Part shown: piece by piece, positions 25,286 to 37,224 of the stretch
Layout of the letters: every line of letters begins with the position of its first letter
Numbering within the stretch: the first letter of the stretch is position 1
Made by a program: the position numbers and the translations under genes
Notes under the pieces: generated by a model
Database searches by the model: none
The model's input: only the letters and a program-made list of their open reading frames with translations
Told to the model about the DNA's origin: nothing
DNA from: Chlamydoabsidia padenii
Taxonomy: Eukaryota; Mucoromycota; Mucoromycetes; Mucorales; Cunninghamellaceae
Assembly (NCBI GenBank): GCA_025330725.1
Contig: JAIWND010000001.1
Location: forward strand, 1,302,001 to 1,366,000
DNA length: 64,000 bases
Direction: 5' to 3'

Positions 25286-26560
25286 TTAGGTGGTATTTGA
25301 TGGGTTTGCCATGCGATGAGCCCGCCATTCATCCTAATAAGAGAGAGAGAGAGAGAGGAGTTAATAAAGCAAATGATACATGGTCATAGTTTCACTTACC
25401 GGGGATAGATCTGCTTGTTGAAAAACCAGAATGATAGTTTTAGGAGGGTTTCTGAGTCGATCAGGTACCAATGGTGATACACGCCTTTTTTTGTTGGATG
25501 TAATTCCTGAATAATAGTGTGGCGATGTTTTGACAGATGAGGTCGGTTTTATTAAGGTTGGAGATATTGGTGGTGGTGGTGGTGGTGGTGGACTGGATGG
25601 TGAATTAGGTTCTTCTTCTTCTGGTGGTGGTGGTGGTGGTGTATCTGATGAATCTAGAGGTGGAGGAGGTGGCGGTGGAGGTGGTTGTGTGATCAATTCT
25701 ATTGATCTCTGTCGTCGTGTAGCAGTAGTAGTGTTCATGTTATTAGGCAAGATTGGATAAGTATGGCCAGACCAAGGGTATGAGCTACCAAAAGAATAGT
25801 GAAACATATTAGAATGATTCACATAAAACCAATAAACTAATAAATAAACTATAATTACCTGTTGTAAAAAGAATAGATATTATTATATGCATGTCCATCA
25901 AAACCATGCATGTCCTTATCGTGATACTGGTGTTCGAATCCTGTGGAGGTTGCAGCCTGGAATTGAGCCACCTGAGACCGAAGTTGATCTTCACTAATTT
26001 CGTCGTAGCGTGGTCCTTGGACAGGTGAAGTGCCCAGAATGTATTTTTCGTGGTTGTAGAGATCGTCTTCTGGAACACCCAGCAAGCCAGATATTTCAAG
26101 TGTTGTATTGTTTCGATGAGGTAGAGCATTAGGTACACTATATACAAAAGAGCCAGTTAGTCATCCATCAAGGTGCCCCCACCCTCTCCATTCCAGTTTC
26201 TTACCTTTCCACTTTTAAGTCGTGTTGGGTTTCGGCATGCCTTGACATTACTATAAAGGTATCTAAAGAAGAATGTGTATGTAAGTGAGTGGGTAAAATT
26301 AAAAAAGTTGGTTCATTCCATTTTAGTGACACTTACTGCATTTCTTTTTACAATCAAACTGAGGACAGCGGAAGTGTTTTGCCTGTGAATAGATCAGGTT
26401 GGACAAAAAAGGATCTTGTTAGTTTTTGTTGCAATCACCATTTGTTTTTATTACTTCAGGTTACCTTTTGATGGACAATTAATGTCTGCTGATCTTCGAA
26501 TTCACGTTCACAATACCAGCACCAAGGCAGAGCTACCTTCGATCGCCTCTTTTTCCCCAT
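25286..26560 (-). CDS. BuGZ/ZNF207-like zinc finger protein
   Basis: Six exons: 26560-26465, 26382-26337, 26262-26205, 26137-25859, 25784-25400 and 25333-25286; 303 residues. The N-terminus has the diagnostic tandem C2H2 pair: ALPWCWYCEREFEDQQTLIVHQKAKHF then RCPQFDCKK...MSRHAETQHD, followed by the family block VPNALPHRN...LEISGLLGVPEDDL. Human BuGZ and plant SUF4 share exactly this order. BuGZ binds microtubules and Bub3, promoting spindle assembly and kinetochore loading, and also splicing. The C-terminal half is proline-rich (runs of 6-9 Pro) and the extreme end LSPDEWRAHRM resembles a GLEBS Bub3-binding motif; that reading is inference. A TTNAAATCCCG motif lies 83 bp upstream. Confidence 0.88.
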
Positions 26561-26642
26561 TGTTATTATTTATCAAAGCAAAAGAAGAAAGAAGAAGAGA
26601 AAAAAAAATTCTGAGGTGTCGGATTTTAAAAGGCATCGACGT

Positions 26643-26653
26643 TTTAAATCCCG
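26643..26653 (+). promoter_or_regulatory. TTNAAATCCCG motif copy
   Basis: Exact match 83 bp upstream of the BuGZ ATG, opposite orientation. It also lies 39 bp from the stop of the next minus-strand gene. Confidence 0.4.
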
Positions 26654-26691
26654 ATTCTTTTTTTGACAGAACATTAATGCATTTATTGAAA

Positions 26692-27471
26692 TCAAAACCA
26701 AACTTTAAAAGGTTTTTTTTTCTTCTCCTGTTTAAGCACAGTCTTGTGTTGTTTCTCAAAGAATAAAAGGGGAGTATTAACGGAGGTGACAAGGACAATG
26801 GTATTAGAGCGTAAGGACTCGGGCAGTTTTGCCCACACCCGTTTCACAGTGGCAGCATCTCGACCACTTTGGGTCCAGACATGTAAAATCTGACGAGCAA
26901 AAGTACAATTAGTGACATTAAGAGTAGAAGCATTGATCCCATTGAGTTTCTTGGTCAGTAACCTCAATGCGTCCTTTTTTTCGAATGAGCGCCGGAAAGC
27001 CATGGCCCGAGTGACAGACACCCCAAGGACAGTGTCATTGAGCTGACATGCATAATCCGTGATGGGAGAACCACGCCGATTGTAAGTGATTTCCATTTCG
27101 GTCTTGGTCACGCTTGCCCCCACCAGGCGGTAGAGTAACTCCGCCGAAAGTGCCTCAGACCACACGCTTGAGCCGCCTGCATTAGGTGTTGTCATGATCC
27201 GACGCGCGCCAGCACTCAGAACCAGGTTAGTCAAGATGGGTCCAATGTTGGTAAAGGTGATGATTAGTTTGCTTTGATTGGGATGGTGGTATAATAGGTC
27301 GATGAATGAGTAGAGTGTATGTCTTGATAAATGAATGGATAGATCAGGATAGGCCAGTTGGAGATAGGCAGAATGAGTGGAGTGATGGGTTGAGGAATTA
27401 GTGAGCAGGTTCAAAAAGAAGTGGACTGTCGAGTGGACAACCCCATCTTTGCTGCTGATTGGCAGCATCAT
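26692..27471 (-). CDS. Conserved fungal protein of unknown function
   Basis: Single exon, 259 residues, with tandem ATGs at 27471 and 27468. The protein has the block pattern SAELLYRLVGA, VTKTEMEITY, GSPITDYACQL, LGVSVTRAMAF, DALRLLTKKLNGI, STLNV, RQILHVW and SNTIVLVTS, which I recall from uncharacterised proteins common in fungi and some protists. No function is established to my knowledge. Spacing of the acidic residues (TEMEI, TDYACQ) before the GVSVTRA strand is reminiscent of PD-(D/E)XK folds, but the usual lysine is missing. The first 80 residues are variable, rich in H, S and L. A TTTCATTTCCCGC element (27718-27730), a relative of the promoter motif, lies about 250 bp upstream. Confidence 0.6.
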   Translation of the reverse strand: MMLPISSKDGVVHSTVHFFLNLLTNSSTHHSTHSAYLQLAYPDLSIHLSRHTLYSFIDLLYHHPNQSKLIITFTNIGPILTNLVLSAGARRIMTTPNAGGSSVWSEALSAELLYRLVGASVTKTEMEITYNRRGSPITDYACQLNDTVLGVSVTRAMAFRRSFEKKDALRLLTKKLNGINASTLNVTNCTFARQILHVWTQSGRDAATVKRVWAKLPESLRSNTIVLVTSVNTPLLFFEKQHKTVLKQEKKKKPFKVWF

Positions 27472-29141
27472 TGCACCTATCGTTTTGCTCTGCCTGGAGG
27501 CAGATAGGTTGTCGGAATTTCAAAATCAAGAAATGCATAATCTGCACGTAATAAAGGAAACGCTCGGTCATGCTGCTCAAGTAGTTAAGTATAGTGATTA
27601 CTGACATGATAAAGTTTATAACTATGTGTGTTGGCGGTAGCATAAAGGAGAAAAGGTAGGAAGAAAGGATGGAGAGAAGGGGGGGAAAAGAAAAGATGTG
27701 GGCTGTATTGTTTTTATTTTCATTTCCCGCAGCAAAGAGGGGCTGTGTGTGATGAGTACAAAACTGCGGTTGTTTAGGCTCCCCTGCCCTACAAAGTACA
27801 TGTGATGAAAGAATAATCTAACATTACATGCAAAACAACGATCATGATTAACCTTTATCATTTTCCCTCCTCTTTTTTTTTTTTTTCTTTCATTGACCTT
27901 TTTTCCATGTCTTTGATACAAGGTAATGATTTACATCTTGTCATAGGTAATATATTAGAAATTGAGGAGATAGACTTCAAAAAGGGGATGACGATCAGAA
28001 GGGGGCGCACTGAGCGGCTTTAGTCGATTTCTATATTTGGAACCGAGCATCATTTCTTTGTTCGATGGATCAAAAAAAAAAAAGTCTGATCATATTCACA
28101 CCACGTTTTTTTAGGACCAGTAGCACAAACGCAAACAGAAGCTCTAATAAGAATCATCTATCAAAGTCATTCAGTCACCATCACAACCTTCCCCACAATA
28201 CCTTTTTATATCCTCGGTTTCAGCCCACCAAAGAATAGATTCAAAACTTCAAGTTTTGTTGTCATTGCCTTTCAAATAAGAAAGATCTGTTTTGTTTCTT
28301 TACTCTTTGTATGTAGACAATATATTGATAGGCGTTTCCTTGCCCATCTGTGCATTCAATTTTTTTTGGTTCAGTTTATAATACTTGAGGATTAATGAAA
28401 AAGACGTGGGTGTCAATGAAAAAGGAAGCGTCTTTATCGTCTTTGTATCGGTCAGCTGCTGTTTATTGAAGAACATTAGAATTGAATTTTCGACTTTGTT
28501 TGGAACACACAATAAGGATAACAGGAGGAGGATGGACTAATTTGGGGGAGGAGAGAGGATCATATCATTTATTAAAAAGAAAGGGATATCGGTATTTGAA
28601 TGCCGGAAATTCATTCATGCAAATGTAAACGCCGCTTTAAATATTTTTTTGGTCTGACATGCCAGAACTAATCTATCAAAGAGATAAAATGTTTAGATCA
28701 CAGAAAAATTCTTCATTCACAGAAACTTTGCTATATTTCATGGAATAGGATGTATAAAGAAACATGGTAAATGTAGTTTTCACATAGATAGTGAAAAGTG
28801 AAAAAGGTATATATATATAAAAAAAACGTGTAACATTAGAATTTGTTGATCATCCTTGTCAATCTGAAATGGGATATGCACGTACCTCTTTTTCGAAACA
28901 TATATATATATAATGAGCAAAGCATCCACACCACCACCACCTCCTCAATTCTTCCCTCCCCCAAAAAAAGAGCGTGCTCAAAAAGTATAAATTTCGACTT
29001 TTCGGCATTTCAAATTAATTTGCTTCTCTTTCCTGTTCCCATCTCTTTTTTTAATCCCCCTCTTTTTTTTTTCTTCCTCTTCTTCTTCTTCTTCTTCTCT
29101 TTACTGCTTTGACGTACATTCCTCTTATTTTTACTGTTACG
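27472..29141. other. Gene-free divergent intergenic region
   Basis: About 1.7 kb between divergently transcribed genes (unknown protein, minus; homeobox gene, plus). No coding frame with splice support is seen on either strand. It holds pyrimidine-rich leader sequence before 29142, an (AT)n patch near 28905, and an isolated GCCGCTTTAAAT patch near 28631. A long regulated promoter would fit a transcription-factor gene, but this is inference. Confidence 0.5.
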
Positions 29142-30090
29142 ATGGATTCTTATACTAAACACCAGGTAATGCTGCAAGACAAAAAAGTAAAAGCAACTCT
29201 TTTTTCTTTTTTATGTATTCTTACATTAATATTGAATAGATCCGGCTGTTTCGACCTGTCATCTTGTTTCATGATCAACCAGCACCTCCTTTGTGTCAGT
29301 CCTACTCTCAACAACGACATCATCATCTATTGAATACAACAGCGGTAGAACAGCATAAGAAGCGTATCGACAGAATGTTAAAAACAAACAGCAAAATTTG
29401 GTCCGAACTGATCAAGAGCACTCGACAATGGAAAGCCTTGCCACCACTTCATTCTCCTCCTTCCTCAATTGATACCACGACCACTACTCCATATGAAGAT
29501 CAACCAATTATATCACCCACCCCATCATCGACCTCCTCTTTTTCTTCCACCACGTCCACGACAATTCAACCCCGATCTTCTTTTTTGCCATTATCTCCAC
29601 CGCCTTTTGAAGAAGACGATGAAGAAGAAGGGCCAATGATGATGATGGATTATCAACTTCATCTCGATACTTTATGCTTGGATAAACGACGACGAGGCAA
29701 TCTACCCAAAGCAGTAACGGCCATCTTGAAGAAATGGCTATTGGAACATTGTAGGAATCCTTATCCAACCGAAGAAGAAAAGTTACAACTGAAGCATGAA
29801 ACTCAGCTGACTTTAAATCAGATCAGTAATTGGTTTATCAATGCGCGCCGTAGGACTTTGCCTGTCATCTTGGCTAAATTGAATCAACATTATCCTGGTA
29901 TCAAGGCTCGCAGGCGTCGTCGAAGACAAAGACAAGGTAAAAGAAAAGAAAAAAAAAAAAAGAAGAAGAAAAGGAAGCATTATATCGATCGATCGATCAC
30001 TTTATTCTAATACTCTATTTCTTTTATGTGTGTGTATTAGATAAATCCAAGGTGGATCATCCTACTACCGGTCATCATCACTTTGATTAG
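29142..30090 (+). CDS. TALE-class homeodomain transcription factor
   Basis: Exons are 29142-29165 (only MDSYTKHQ), 29240-29936 and 30041-30090; 256 residues. The homeodomain at about residues 145-210 is of the three-amino-acid-loop-extension type: RGNLPKAVTAILKKWLLEH, then NPYPTEEEKLQL with the extra loop residues, and recognition helix QISNWFINARRR. This is the PKNOX/TGIF/KNOX-like branch. A highly basic stretch (KARRRRRRQRQG) follows and is probably a nuclear localisation signal. Ser/Thr/Pro-rich and acidic (EEDDEEEG) sequence precedes the domain. In fungi TALE proteins act in mating-type control or development; there is no HMG or sex-locus gene next to this one, so a mating role is not supported here. 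Confidence 0.85.
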
Positions 30091-30492
30091 CTCATATCTA
30101 TCTACTATTTGTTTGTTGTTGTTTTTTACTCTTGTTTGATACTATTAATCTTTTTTATTCTCTTACTATGACTCTTTATCCCCCCCCCAAACCCGACCCC
30201 TGTGTCAAGATATGTCCTGTATATTTTATATACTTGGCTCTTTCTCCTTACTTCTTTATTTATATCCATCATTGTATTGCCCCCCTTCCTGTCCATCCCT
30301 TTGTCACCCTCCTTGTTTATTGTTTATCTTTTGTCCATTTGAAATTGTATACATCATCTTTGGATGATATTCTTCCTCTATGTAGAAATAAAAAAAAAAA
30401 ACATTACCATTCTTTACCATCAATCCAACTTGTCAAATAAAAAAAAATAAAAATGTCTTTATTAAACCAATAACCTACATCTACATAATAAA
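30091..30492. other. Convergent intergenic region
   Basis: Shared 3' region of the homeobox gene and the WBP11-like gene. Nothing gene-like; AATAAA-type signals occur near 30390 and 30437. Confidence 0.5.
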
Positions 30493-32106
30493 CTATTCTA
30501 CATCAGGGGCCAGATTGATATCGTTGGGTCGTGCACCTTTGGGGAGTAAATCCGTTTTCTTCGTCTGTGCTTGTTTGCGTCGGAGAGCAGCCGGAACAAA
30601 TCCGACCAGTTCCTTTTGTAGATCACGTAGTTGAGGTTCAGCGGATATTGTGGCTGTTTTGGATGTTTCTGTGCTGATAGGTGGCGGTGGTGGTGGTGGC
30701 GGTACGGCTGGTCTTGGTGGGGCAAAATGGCTGGGTGGAGCAGTGTAGATCGGTTGTTGTTGCATATGAGGAATATAACCAACTATCAACCAAGATATAA
30801 AAAAAATAAAATAAAAAAGTGAGTTCATCAATTCATTTTGTTTCTTTTCCTGATTGTGTAATTACATGGTGGACGAGGTGGTGGTGGTGGTGGTGGACGC
30901 ATAGATGAATAGCGTAGATGTGGTGGAGGTGGTGGAGGTGGAGGTGGACGCATTGTTGTATATCGTAAAGCAGGTGGTGGACCAGGTGGTGGTGGAGGTG
31001 GTGTTTTCGGAACAAAAGGACCATACTGTGGTCGTACCGCAGAAAGTTGATTCCGAAACGGTTGTGGAGGTGGTGGACCAGGTGGTAAAGGTATATCAAT
31101 TTCATCATCCGAATTCATCGCAGCTGGTGGTGATCCTTCTGGCATTGGTATATCTTCAATGTCTTCATCCATTTGTTCGCCTTGATCGATTTCCTGTTCC
31201 TGTTGCTGGTTTCCTTCTTCGTCTTCGCCTTCCTCTTCGCCTTCGTCACCTTCTTCTACTGTAATGCCAATGATACCTGTATCGTCATCATCGTCATCGT
31301 CCGACATGCTTGAATCCGAGTCGTCATCATCACTGCTTGATCCTCCATCTTCCTGGTCGCCGTCCTTTCCTGTTGATTTCTTGGTGGATTCTTTTCGTTT
31401 GACTGGGACGAATTTGCCGGATTTCGGATCAAATACAAGTTTTCTCGAGTCGTGGGTTTGTTGTTGTTGTCTGGCTGCTAAGGCTTCTTGTGCTCTATAA
31501 TAATAAAAAGTGATCGTCAGGTCAACAGTTCATTATAGTCCTTTGGGTTACTTACTTGGATAAAGGTTTGTTGACTTCCTGAAGAATGAGTAAAAAGAAA
31601 GAAAAAAAATTCAGCCCATTAGTATAATCAAGATAGTGCAAAAGTCATTACCTTTTTTGCTTTTTCAATCTGAGCAAGTTCTTCTTTGAGTTGAGTCAGT
31701 CGAGTTTGTCCTGCCTTGTCAATAGTACCAGAGCGTTCTAGAAAAAGATGGATGAGACCACGCAGTGAATACCTTTTTTTCCTTTCCTTTCATGTATGCC
31801 TTACCTTGACCTTCTAAACGTCCAATATCAATGCGAAGTTTATCAGTATCCTTTTTCGCAAGACCAGCTTCTCGTGCAGATTTCCGAATTTCTTTATTCT
31901 ATAAGAAGAAGGTTGATTGAGTCAAAGGAAAAGAGTCAGTTTCATTATGCTTGTTACCTTTTTCAATTCACGTTTCCTTTGCGCCTTGCCTAAAAAGAAG
32001 AAGAGAGAGGAGAGAAGATTAATGGGGAGGGGAAGGTAATGAATATATCAATGGTTGACTTACGCAAGGCATCAGCAGGGTTGATGCTCCTTTTAGATTT
32101 CCCCAT
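30493..32106 (-). CDS. WBP11-like splicing factor
   Basis: Seven exons: 32106-32064, 31989-31958, 31898-31805, 31737-31652, 31578-31556 (23 nt), 31494-30866 and 30782-30493; 398 residues. The N-terminus is the Wbp11 domain (MGKSKRSINPADALRKAQRK, then RELKKNKEIRK), followed by a coiled region, a Lys/Ser stretch (FDPKSGKFVPVKRKE), an acidic block (SDDDDDDDTG, EEGEDEEG), and long proline runs with PGPPPP and PPPPRPP motifs that would bind WW domains. The C-terminus ELVGFVPAALRRKQ matches the end of animal WBP11. WBP11 is a nuclear spliceosome-associated protein, a partner of PQBP1 and an activator of Prp43-type helicase steps. The proline tracts are GGT-repeat-rich at DNA level and may vary in length. 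Confidence 0.82.
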
Positions 32107-32381
32107 GATGAATAAAGTAAAAGAGAGGGGAATGAAATAAAAAAAGGGAGCTGTAATCAAAATAAAAGCCACAGTGAGGCGGTGTTTAAAATAGCATGAA
32201 CGCACCCAACCCAATTGTCTGTCCTGCATATGTATAAAACAAACACCATTCATTTTTTATTTTTTTTAAAAGTAACAACAACATAATATGAACCCTACCA
32301 ATTAAAATTAAACAATACTATAACTAAATGAAAGTAAAGATGGAAGGGAAGGAGAGGAGAGGAGAGGCTATAAAGGGTAAA

Positions 32382-33294
32382 CTAAGGATTAGATTTGATC
32401 CATTGGGTATTCATGCACATCAATGAAGTGATGATCCTAGTATAAATGTAAATAATAATGAGCTCATGATGTCATGTGTTTATTCTTTTCTTTAGTCTCT
32501 TACCCTGCAATACCGACGATGCCGTCATCCAAAGGAAGCCATCCCAGTGCTGAAGAAGGGATGGTAAAGTCAAGAGCATCTTGAACCAATTGATAAGATG
32601 TAGAATATTGTTCCCTATATAAAATCAATCATAAATGAGTTGACTAATTTACAAAGAAGAAGAAGAAGAAGACTTACTTTTTAACGGCCACTTCACGTTT
32701 ACTAAGTTCAGTATCATCCTTTTCCACATTGCGGTAAGTTCGTTCTTTCACCAGCATATGTTGTTGCACATTAAGAAGCTTAAGTTTGTAAAGACCAGAT
32801 AAAAAGGAAGCAGTGATACCCAATAACCAGCATTTTTGTCCAAAGTCAGTGATTTGCTTGATATTCTTGGGTTGATAAAAGTGAATAGCATTAGTCTATG
32901 TATCATAAAACATAATAAATGGATTAGTATACAGTTATTCGTCATCACTTTTGTATGTACTTACCAATACCAACACTTCAGCAGAGTAATAAAGACCCAT
33001 TCCCAATTGTTTTAGGACCCCTGTTATACGCAACACTTCGTCACTTGTATTCAAGGCCTTGATACCAGATTGTGCAAATTCAATGGGCTTCAACAATCTG
33101 AAGAATTTACGTGCATTACCCACATGTTGCTTTAGTTCAGACCAGCGTTCAATAGTGGCCATGGGAGCACCTTGACGAGTCAGATAAAAGGCATAGAATC
33201 GAGCAAAGTATTGGATCAGACGACAAGTACGTTCACGGCCATAAGTCGTATGCAGAAAGCGGTTTACAGCGTCCACTTGTTGATGAGTCACCAT
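32382..33294 (-). CDS. PEX11: Peroxisomal membrane protein Pex11
   Basis: Four exons: 33294-32965, 32895-32678, 32614-32504 and 32436-32382; 237 residues, the usual Pex11 length. The N-terminal amphipathic helix region RTCRLIQYFARFYAFYL, the conserved RKFFRLLKPIEF block, the hydrophobic centre (CWLLGITASFLSGLYKL) and the C-terminal LGWLPLDDGIVGIAG membrane hairpin follow the family. Pex11 elongates and divides peroxisomes. Two copies of a TTGAGATCCCGC element lie 108 and 132 bp upstream. The gene is divergent from a 2.2-kb stretch without intact genes. Confidence 0.9.
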
Positions 33295-33401
33295 GATAAA
33301 TAAATAAAAAAGGATGTAGTTGAGAAGAAAGAAGTTGAAAAAAAAAAAAGTGGGAAAAGAAAAAAAAAAAGATAAGGGAGGGAGAAAAAGGAGGCGCCAA
33401 G

Positions 33402-33437
33402 TTGAGATCCCGCCCAGTGGCAAAATTGAGATCCCGC
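33402..33437 (+). promoter_or_regulatory. Tandem pair of variant TTGAGATCCCGC motifs
   Basis: Two copies, 33402-33413 and 33426-33437, spaced 24 bp start to start, upstream of PEX11. Each differs from TTNAAATCCCG by one base (A to G at position 5). Confidence 0.4.
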
Positions 33438-34569
33438 TTTGGTCTTAAAAAACATTCAGCCTTAAATTGCCATTCGAGATGATCAATGGATGTGATAACG
33501 GAATTCTTGATAAGATGATTAAGCAACTGACTCATCTAGTTATTCTTTTTTTTTTTCAAAAGTACATTTGCATAACTGTGATCCGCTGGGGAAGAAAGAA
33601 GAAGAAAAAGAAAGTGATGATAAAAAAGTTACAAAGGGGAAAAAAGGGAAGCGGCGATTGAAAAAATGTCTTGGATCACAAAAGACAAAAGAAGTGAAAT
33701 TAAAACTATTATATACAAACATATGATGCCATGATGTAGTATCCATATATATCAGATACGATATTAGATAATATGGGATGGACAAAAACTGCATTCAACA
33801 ATTTTTGGGGAAGCAATGACTTGGGTTTTGACAAGCTGTGATATGCCTTACCAAATCCGGCCTTATGCTGACACTTTTCCAGCGATCCTATTTGTGACAA
33901 AAAAGGAAACCAATTCCCCCGATGTTTATATGGTTTGTTTTACCATCCCAACAAACCCCCTCCCCTGAATTTTACCGAAAAACAAAATGCATGATAGCGG
34001 CATTTCAAATAAAGAGAAGACATTGCTTTATTATACACATACATTATAAACTAGAACTATACTAAACGAATCCAATGGTGCTTGAGGATTGGGTTTTAGC
34101 ATCAATCATATACTGATTCAAAGAATCCAAGACATGATCGATATGATTCCTGGCCAAGGATGCCTTGTTAACAATGGACGTGGTCTGAGCGTTGAATCTG
34201 AACTTCCGAGTAACCCAACAGACGATAAGTACATGGATAATTCTATTGCCAATACCGGTCAAAGTTCTGTTTCCGTCAATTGTATCTTGAGATTCATGCA
34301 ATAGTAGAGTCATTCGTTCCAATGACATTATCTTTAAACTGCCAAGACTATGTTGCACCTGATCCAACCATCATTGATTGATGGATGATTTGACATCCTC
34401 TGGCGACTGATTCTTTCACCAAAGAAGATAAGACACGCTAACATAAGGATGATGGTTGTCGTAAAATGAGCGATGGCATCATTCTTGATTGATTACCACC
34501 ACGAGTCCTTGATGTTCGTCTTCCCCCCCCCATAGTCGTTGCACCTTACCAAGTACCCAATCTTTCTTG

Positions 34570-34920
34570 ACACCCGTCCATTGTCCTTTAGTTCCAACTG
34601 TCGCAGGTGATAATGTTGAATGATATCCACTAGGTCGTCAAGGTCATATTGAGCTGGTACATTTTTTTTTCCAACGGATTATTCATGCCATCTGTAAACA
34701 GATCCACCCTGGTACCAAAGTAATGAGCCGTGTCTTTTGCCGCCTGTTCGTATCCTGGGACTTTTTGTGGTCAACAAAGTCTTGTCCGCATGCTTGTCAT
34801 ACCCAAGATTGTATTTTTTCATAAATGCATTGACCTTTTTGGTTGTCCAATGAGCAGCGTCATATGCCTGGGGGAGGGAGGTCTGCCACAGTAGGTTGTA
34901 CAAATCAGATCACCACCGAA
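34570..34920 (-). pseudogene. Ish1/Msc1-like gene relic
   Basis: On the minus strand three overlapping frames carry parts of one protein-like sequence: HWTTKKVNAFMKKYNLGYDK, then VPGYEQAAKDTAHYFGTRV, then AQYDLDDLVDIIQHYHLRQL. The W-(S/T)-x-x-K/L...F/L...D...LL spacing recalls Ish1 repeats of fungal Msc1/Ish1 stress or nuclear-envelope proteins. Two frame changes without splice signals and an upstream hydrophobic start (TTVILFSVV) in a different frame indicate a decayed copy. The family call is weak. Confidence 0.3.
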
Positions 34921-35420
34921 AATAGTATCACCGTCGTCATTAAGAAGGTTGCCTTGTTTATTGTTATGTTGAATGGTTTGTTATCATATACATATGCACA
35001 ATATCAAAATACAAAGCATAAAAAAAGAAAAAAGAAAGAGAAAGAGGGAAGAAAGAGGCAACAATGCAAAAAGTATTTTTTCTTTTTTCTGGTTTTCATG
35101 CCAAGTGGGTCATATTCAAACTCCGGTTTGACGAGTTTACACTTTGATAAAACAGACTATCGCGCTAACGATAAGGAAGGATGCTCACCATGATAACATA
35201 TGGAATAAGGAGAAGAATTTCATGCTGAGTACAGAGCAAGGAAAAACGTTGTATTTACTGATCATCACCATATTCGTTGAATAGACAACCAAGGATCAAG
35301 GAATGTCTTTGAGCAATTTGATTGGATGAATACACCCCAACACCCCCACTACCCAACAATCTTTTTCCGAGCGGAGTTTAGCAACTTGGCACAGTACCTG
35401 TTGACAGAAAAAGGGATAGA

Positions 35421-35431
35421 TTCAAATCCCG
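35421..35431 (+). promoter_or_regulatory. TTNAAATCCCG motif copy
   Basis: Exact match followed by C, 145 bp upstream of the desaturase ATG, same orientation. Confidence 0.4.
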
Positions 35432-35565
35432 CTTTTAATATAAATGGACTTTTTTCTTATTCATCGCATTTCTTCCACTCTCTTTACCTTCTCACCTCAC
35501 TTTACTTTTTTTTTATTTTATTTTTTTACTTTGCTTCCGTCATATACAAAGCATATTCATTTATC

Positions 35566-37224
35566 ATGTCGACTGAAACAATGGTATATGCATATACCAA
35601 ATCAGAGGATCGAAAGCCTCCATTACCTAAAACGAAAATGCCTCCTCTATTTGATGAACAAGTAACCTGGAAGAATTGGTACAAGTTTGTGAACTGGCCT
35701 CAATCTATTCTCTTGTGTGGTGCTCCTCTTATTGGTCTATATGGTATGTTTACTACTGAATTGCAAACAAAGACCATGATCTGGGCTGTCATTTATTACT
35801 TCATCTCTGGTTTGGGTATCACTGCTGGTAAGTCCATCTCTGAATATATCTTTTGACGTTTTGATTACTAACTATAATTATGTTTTTGATACAGGTTATC
35901 ATCGATGTTTCGCTCATCGTGCCTATTCTGCTACTGCCCCTCTGAAGGTCCTTCTCACTATTGCCGGAACTGCTGCTGTGGAAGTAAGATTTACCCCTTT
36001 TTATATTACATTGGATGTCAATTAACATTACTAACTTTCTCTTTTTTCTTTTTTTTTTATAATAGGGAAGTGTAATCTGGTGGGCTAGAGGTCATCGTGC
36101 TCATCACAGGTAAAGAATCAATCATCATACCTCCTTTAATCTTATATGAAATCACTTGTTGACCTTCTTTTTTTATAGATGGACTGATACCGATAAAGAT
36201 CCCTATAGTGCTCACCGTGGCTTCTTCTTCTCTCATTTTGGTTGGATGTTGGTCTCTCGCCCTAATAACCGAGTTGGCTATGCTGATGCTGCTGATTTGA
36301 AGTCTGACCCCTTATTCAAATTCCAACATGCCTATTATCCTTGGTTTGCTCTGTTCTGGGGATTCATCTTCCCTACTTTGGTTGCTGGTTTTGGTTGGGG
36401 CGATTTCAGAGTAAGTTCCGATCAAAAAAAACCCAATTATCAAATCATAATACTTCGGCAAATCAATGTACCAACTTGCTAACGAAAAACTTTTTTTTTT
36501 TTTTATTCAATAGGGTGGCTATTTCTATGCTGGTGTCCTTCGATTATGTTTTGTCCATCATGCCACTTTCTGTGTCAACAGTTTGGCACATTACTTGGGT
36601 GAAGACACCTTTGATGACCATCATACTCCCCGTGATCATTGGGTCACCGCTGTTGTGACCTTGGGTGAAGGTTATCACAACTTCCATCATGAATTCCCTC
36701 AAGACTACCGTAATGCTATCCGCTGGCACCAATACGATCCCACCAAATGGTTGATTCGCACCCTGACTTTCCTCGGTTTGGCTTACGATCTCAAGACATT
36801 CCCTACCAACGAAGTCAACAAGGGTATCATTCAAATGAAGGAAAAGAAACTATTGGCCGAACGAAGACAACTCAAATTTGGTACTCCGATTGAAGAACTG
36901 CCTATCTATACATGGGAAGAATTCCAATCATTGGTATTGAACGACAACAAGAAATGGATTCTGATCGAAGGTATTCTTTACGATGTGGAAGACTTTATGC
37001 ATGAACATCCCGGTGGTGTCAAGTATATTTCGACCGCTATTGGCAAGGATATGACGACGGCTTTTAATGGTGGTATCTACAATCACTCCAATGGTGCTCG
37101 TAATCTCTTGACTTCTTTCCGATGTGGTGTCTTGAAGAATGGAATGCAAGTCATGTCTGAAGATCAAGCTACTGCCGCTTCTTATGATGCCTCTTTGGAA
37201 TATGCCAAGAGCAAGTATCAATAG
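35566..37224 (+). CDS. OLE1: Acyl-CoA delta-9 desaturase with cytochrome b5 domain
   Basis: Exons are 35566-35827, 35895-35983, 36066-36109, 36179-36410 and 36514-37224; 445 residues. The di-iron histidine boxes are HRCFAH, HRAHHR and EGYHNFHH, with four membrane segments around them, and a C-terminal cytochrome b5 domain with the heme motif HEHPGG (about residues 355-360) and a second heme His likely in NHSNGA. This is the Ole1 fusion layout, in which b5 delivers electrons to the desaturase. It makes oleate and palmitoleate from saturated acyl-CoA in the ER. The third exon is only 44 nt and carries the second histidine box. Several delta-9 paralogues are usual in Mucorales, so which one this is cannot be told. 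Confidence 0.93.

Larger units (their letters stand above)
33295..35565. other. 2.3-kb region without intact genes
   Basis: Between PEX11 (minus) and the desaturase gene (plus). Apart from the promoter elements and the Ish1/Msc1-like relic listed separately, no supported gene is seen. A 101-residue frame at 34062-34367 (minus) has no recognisable similarity or splice context and may be part of the decayed gene. Confidence 0.4.

Noticed and set aside
25530..25760. Gly-rich plus-strand frame
   Set aside because: Antisense of the poly-proline tract of the BuGZ gene.
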